A stretch of 64,000 bases of DNA from Dipodascopsis uninucleata var. uninucleata (taxonomy: Eukaryota > Ascomycota > Lipomycetes > Lipomycetales > Lipomycetaceae): contig JAJLTO010000002.1 of the NCBI GenBank assembly GCA_030568195.1, forward strand, positions 496,001 to 560,000, read 5' to 3'. The notes beneath the pieces were generated by a model, which did not search any database, had not been told where the DNA came from, and was given only the letters and a program-made list of their open reading frames with translations. The first letter of the stretch is position 1; each line of letters begins with the position of its first letter. Of this stretch, positions 59,654 to 64,000 are shown piece by piece. Position numbers and translations under genes: made by a program.

Positions 59654-59684
<31 letters not shown>

Positions 59685-59947
59685 TTCATGCTCCAGATTT
59701 TCAACTATATAAAGATATCGTGATTAGCGAGGTCCTTTGAAAATAACTCTCCAATAGTCAAGTACAATATTTGCTATAAATGACTATCATTCCTATTCAT
59801 CAGAACAGATTGGCCATAAAACTACACCCAAGTCTACTATAATAGACGAGAAGTACCGCTGTTTTAGTGTCCCGTTCATAATTTCTTTGTACAAATGAGC
59901 GGATGTAATTTCCTTCCATTCAATCCCGATTCTTAGTTGCTTACCAT
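58796..59947 (-). CDS. UBC12: NEDD8-conjugating enzyme Ubc12
   Basis: E2 enzyme that transfers NEDD8/Rub1 to cullins. Seven exons are proposed: 59947-59945 (the ATG alone), 59704-59584, 59499-59333, 59267-59250, 59176-59097, 59025-58958 and 58905-58796. They are in phase and give 188 residues (human UBE2M 183). Exon 2 opens LKIWSMKQQ, so with the ATG-only exon the N-terminus is MLKIWSMKQ, the E1-docking start of the family. An 11-Gln tract follows. Core motifs: AAQIRIQKDLTELSLPSTM, YEGGIFKFSFTI, FPHEPPKVKCTQKIYHPNID and EGNVCLNILREDWKPV, with catalytic Cys at about 116, then FLEPNAADPLNKEAA. If the first exon is wrong, translation would start at the ATG of MKQQ, five codons later. Confidence 0.94.
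59651..59683 (-). repeat. CAG/CAA repeat (11 Gln codons) in UBC12
   Basis: Seven CAG, three CAA and one CAG codon directly after MK in the N-terminal docking tail of Ubc12. Seven identical codons in a row make it a likely length-variable microsatellite. Confidence 0.9.
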
Positions 59948-60734
59948 TTTCACTACAAATCTGCCTAAGGCTCCAGAACTCTCCAAAGGTCTACTCTAAT
60001 ATAAAGATCCTTCCGCAAAAAAGTTCAAGGAAGTATCTGCTTAACTGCTGTTAATAAACAAAATCCAACTATGACCAGTGTTGCAACTTCAGATACCGTA
60101 ACTCCTCGTGACTCCTGAATCTTTGACTACAGATTTAATCACGATGGGTTAGGGTATACAATACTGGTGCCATATAATCCGTGTTCAGTAGCGGTGGAAG
60201 AATTACATACATACTAATCAGATTTCAATAACAAATAGGCAAAAGGATTATTACAAATCTTTATTATATTAATGAGCCAGTAGTTACGAATTATATAAAG
60301 TATTAAGTATGCCATTCATTAATCAGCACATCCAGTAAGAATTTAGCATACAAATTCAGCACCCAAGTACATCCACAACATAAACCTAGACTACCCTGAT
60401 AACAATAAAATAGTAACGGCAATAAATGAAATAAGTTGATAAATAAAGGTAGAGGGAACACATAAATTGTTGAAAGAGCTCGCAGTAGTGAAATGAAATC
60501 CTCCAAGCATTAGACAAATCTCGATGTGAACAAACTAACAATGCAAGGACAAGCAAAAATCAGAAAGCAGTAAATATTATTTATATACCTTTGAGAAGTA
60601 AACAAAATCCAACTAATCAGCTGGAAAATCAAAAGATAGTATGATCCGACGCAAGCGACTGGAGGCAATAACACAACATAATGACAGCATGAACAAATGA
60701 TAAACAGATGCTATCATTTTGATATATATATAGA
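59948..60734. other. intergenic region UBC12 / NBR1
   Basis: About 0.8 kb holding the UBC12 promoter and the NBR1 3' UTR. The 67-codon hydrophobic minus frame at 60303-60506 has no family motif and is probably noise. Confidence 0.5.
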
Positions 60735-63311
60735 TTACCAACCTGAATCATCAGAATCATCTAACATCTCATAATCTTCATCACTCAACAGTTGATCCAT
60801 ATCTTCACTATTAGAATTGATATCAGTTGCTGAGAAAGTCTCATCATGAGTGTCAGTTTCGACACTTTCAGTTACATCAGCATCGGAATGAACTGTTGAC
60901 GCGGGTCCAATACTAGTAGAACTAGTAGAGCGATCAGGTTGACTAGACGCGCCTACCTCATAATCCGTATGTGCTGCAACAGAGCTATTAATGCTAGAAC
61001 CACCCACATTAAGAACGGGAAAGACGACGTCTGAAGCATCTGAGTACTTACTCTTCGTCATGCTTTCAGATATTTCCGAATCAGAATCAGAAGCTTCAAC
61101 AGAGATCTCACACCAGAGATTCTCACCAAACCTTAAGCCATCGCTTGTGACAAGTTTCCAATACGAAACATATTTTCCCTTAGTTTTTGGTGCCTGAAGC
61201 ATTGCAGAAAAACATGCAGATTCACCGGGTTGAATCTGAAATGGAGTTACTGAAACATTGGCACTAGCATCCTGCATGCTAGCCGACATGCGATCACCAC
61301 CTGCAAACACTGCTGTTACTCCCTCTGGCCAAGCTGTACTGCCGGCGTTTACTATAGACCACGATTGGAAGAATATCTGGCCAGCACGGAAAGAACTACC
61401 ATCTTTAACACTTTGAGAAATAAACATAGACTTAAGTTCATCATTGCTCTCACTAGTTATATTGATAGATCTGTTTGTGCTTGCATCAATTGACTCGTTA
61501 CATGAGGACAAAATCTCGTTATCCTCTAATAAATCTTTACACATTTGTACCTCTGATTTGACTTTAATGTTGTTCGTATCTGTGATTGACTCAAAATCTT
61601 CCGTCGCGTCTACAACTTCGGCAATAGAGTCATCTTGCACTAGACCTTCATTCTCCTGGTCAATTATGTCACTTGTCTCCGTTGTTACATCAACATTCTG
61701 ATTCTTCTCAGCAACGTTCGGCAAAATCCCATCTTCCATCTCGATAGCCTTTTTTGACTCGTTGTCAGAATGGCATCGGAGATATGGACATTTACTACCA
61801 CTGTTAACTTCTCTCTCAACAGACACAGTCAAAGAACTTATAGGATGCTTAATCTTGATCATGGGATGAGTAGAATCATGCATGTTCGAAGGCAAAGATT
61901 CGCAGTCCTCACACAAATCATAATCATCACATATGGCACACTTATATCTAACACCAGCAATACAATGAGATTTATCGACACAACCGGGTCCATCACACAT
62001 GATACCATGATGACGTGCTTTGGGTGCCTTACTTGCTCTGTAAAACTGAGAAGGAGAACTAAGAAAAGTGAAGTTATGACCAGGATGAGTGATAGATACA
62101 TTCTTAAAACATGATGAGCAGTAATCGAAGTCGGGGCATACTGCACATTTATATCTGACTCCTCTAATAATGGTTTCGCATTCGTTGCAACAAGCAGCAT
62201 GCTCAACTCTAGCACTGGCATTATCTATCACTGCATCAGATAGTTCCTGAGCAGATAGTACGGCCTTTCTCTCGGAGCAAGTAGCATCAAGTTTCTGGCA
62301 ACAAGGCGCTTTCTTTGAGGATGCTCTTTGACCATTCAAAGAGTATTCTTCAAGATAGTGTGAGGCTTCTAGACAATGCTGACCCTTATTCACGCAGTTC
62401 AAACAGATATCAAAATCACCAGAATTGCAAATACCGCAGTGGAAATGTCTAGATAAAATCTTTTCATCGCAAATATCGCAAAAGATATCAACCAAACTAG
62501 TATAACAAGATTGAGAATTTTCCAAAGAGGGAGCAACCGAAGTCGAGCATTTAGTTGATGCCGGTACAGTCGAACCAGGATCTACCAGAGTCATTTCCGA
62601 CTTAAGCTGTGAAGTTATTCTCTGCACTTCGTCCTTAACCATCTTCTCAACGTCTATCTTCAGACTAGATAGAACACTAGCAGTCAAATTCTCGAAAGAC
62701 TTGAAAGAGGCGAGACGTGTACTCTTGGAAGTATCTGCATCACTAGGCATAACCCCTGCATGTGATCGATGAATTAGTATGTCTCTCTTTTCAGGTTTTC
62801 ATCACCTCTTCTAACGCATTCTGAATCAAATACATCATCTAATAGACAACAGAATACAAGTTTAACTAACCTTCACGAACGTTAAATGTTGCCTTATCCT
62901 TCACTGCGATCGAATATAACAACTCCTTGTACGACATTCCTGAATCCAAGGCTACATAGCCGCCGTGACTCTTAGAAAGTCTTTCTATAACAATCGGAGT
63001 CGACTCAGGGATGTCAAGTAACCTTTTCATCTGTATATTACCAAGAGCAAAAACGCCGTCCCATTCATGTTAGAAAATATTGTCTTAGTAAAATATCCAG
63101 CTCACTCGTCCAGAAGCGTCTTACTCCTGAATCTCCCGACCGATAACCAAGCTCGCCTCTTAAATCTACATACCTCTCTGGTAAACTCGGAAGGTCTAAT
63201 AAGTTTCATAGAAATCATAAATCGTCTTATGGAACTTCCATAATGTACCTTAATAGCCACAATTCGCATTCCGGGTTCCGGAGCCTTTACTTGTGCACTC
63301 TTATCGCTCAT
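60735..63311 (-). CDS. NBR1: NBR1-type selective autophagy receptor
   Basis: Cargo receptor of the NBR1 family, which links cargo to autophagy or, in fission yeast, to ESCRT-dependent vacuolar delivery. Exons 63311-63174, 63030-62871 and 62755-60735 are in phase and give 772 residues. Residues 1-95 resemble a PB1 domain (VAIKVHYGSSIRRFMIS, basic cluster first). Three ZZ zinc fingers lie at about 189-237 (CDICDEKILSRHFHCGIC), 283-332 (CNECETIIRGVRYKCAVC) and 347-402 (CDGPGC ... GVRYKCAICDDYDLC). The NBR1 four-tryptophan domain is at about 541-654 (FFQSWSIVNAGSTAWPEG, YVSYWKLVTSDGLRFGE, NLWCEI). The acidic C-terminus contains DEDYEMLDD, a candidate Atg8-interacting motif, eight residues before the end. 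No UBA domain is seen. Confidence 0.9.
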
Positions 63312-64000
63312 CTTCAAACCAGTTCCCTACTCCAGCCGCGCTTACACCTTTCAGAATCACCTAAATATAAATGGCCCTGTTCTCAACTATTGAACGGATA
63401 TTTACTGGACGGCTAAATTAACAGTAATCCTGGATGTAACGAGAAAACTCCTAATTTAGACGAATCTGACAATTTTTTTAGTATATTGTGTGTGACTCTT
63501 GACCGTAGAAGATATCAGTTTAGTAAACGTGAGTGCAAATCGTGTTTAGTCCGGGTAACAAGAATATAGCACGCTCGATAGCAGAATAAGCACATTCACT
63601 ACAAATTAATGGTGGGATAAAAATGTGGATATAAATATTAAGATATTATTAACACGATATAGTTAATTATATAATATAGAACTTCACGAATGACATCCCG
63701 TAAAAGAATATTAGGTGGGAAATGCTGACTTAATTTTCAACACATGAATATACATACATGCTTATAATGTAAGCTTGCCTTCACTTCAGGAATATGGAGG
63801 TGGTCCCTTGAGCTCATAAATATTATATAGAAAGAATAAATATATGCAACGTCTATAATTTGTGCAAATGCTGTAAATGAAACACAACAGTAGAATGAAT
63901 AATCATGAATATCAGACAGTAGACGACAAGAACGATACAAACGTTCATATACACTAAATAGTGACGACCATCTACATAGCGCATAAATAAAATAGAAGGC
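63312..64000. other. upstream region of NBR1 to window edge
   Basis: About 0.7 kb, AT-rich, containing the NBR1 promoter. The short minus frame at 63737-63940 has no motif. A neighbouring gene may start beyond the right edge. Confidence 0.5.

Overview
This window is nuclear DNA of an ascomycete fungus. The genes carry many short spliceosomal introns (GTAAGT/GTATGT donors, CTAAC-like branch sites close to the 3' AG). The gene set is fungal: a Ste12 factor with C2H2 fingers, a Mit1-type PHD/chromo/SNF2 remodeller, the spindle-pole protein Cut12, RNase P subunit Pop8, Rit1 and Fes1. Mit1, Cut12 and a C2H2-bearing Ste12 argue against Saccharomycetaceae, and a Ste12 argues against Schizosaccharomyces. 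An intron-rich Taphrinomycotina or other early-branching ascomycete fits, but I cannot name the species. No viral, transposon, CRISPR, rRNA or tRNA gene was recognised.

Layout. 0-10.6 kb: GCN2 kinase (minus, cut by the left edge), cut12, DRG2-type GTPase, POP8, then a BAR-SH3 protein (minus). 10.6-15.3 kb: gene-free block, partly GC-rich, with a cluster of inverted repeats. 15.3-23.2 kb: a DDT/WHIM-like chromatin protein, a TXNDC9/Plp1 phosducin-like protein, and Mit1. 24.6-35.2 kb: ORMDL, Fes1, Med1, cytochrome b5 reductase and Air1/2. 36.7-44.9 kb: glutamine synthetase with two very long introns, a TACO1/YebC translational activator and Ste12. 44.9-50.8 kb: a second long gene-free, GC-richer block between the divergent STE12 and V-ATPase subunit f genes. 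50.8-58.1 kb: V-ATPase subunit f, Rit1, a RING protein, Ysa1-type Nudix hydrolase and Ilv5. 58.8-63.3 kb: Ubc12 and an NBR1-type autophagy receptor.

Functional links. The genes are individually transcribed housekeeping and regulatory genes; no cluster or operon is apparent. Amino-acid metabolism recurs: GCN2 (starvation sensor), glutamine synthetase, and ILV5 with a Gcn4-type site and a Leu3-like palindrome upstream. Several genes handle RNA (Pop8, Air1/2, Rit1, DRG2) or chromatin and transcription (Mit1, the DDT/WHIM protein, Med1, Ste12). Others handle protein fate (Fes1, TXNDC9, Ubc12, RING protein, NBR1).

I found no convincing new multi-gene system. The most interesting items are a UBC12 model whose first exon is only the start codon, the ILV5 promoter palindrome, the hairpin cluster at 13.6-13.9 kb, and the two gene-free blocks. 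Exon boundaries were placed by hand from splice signals, reading phase and remembered family sequences; no alignment was run.
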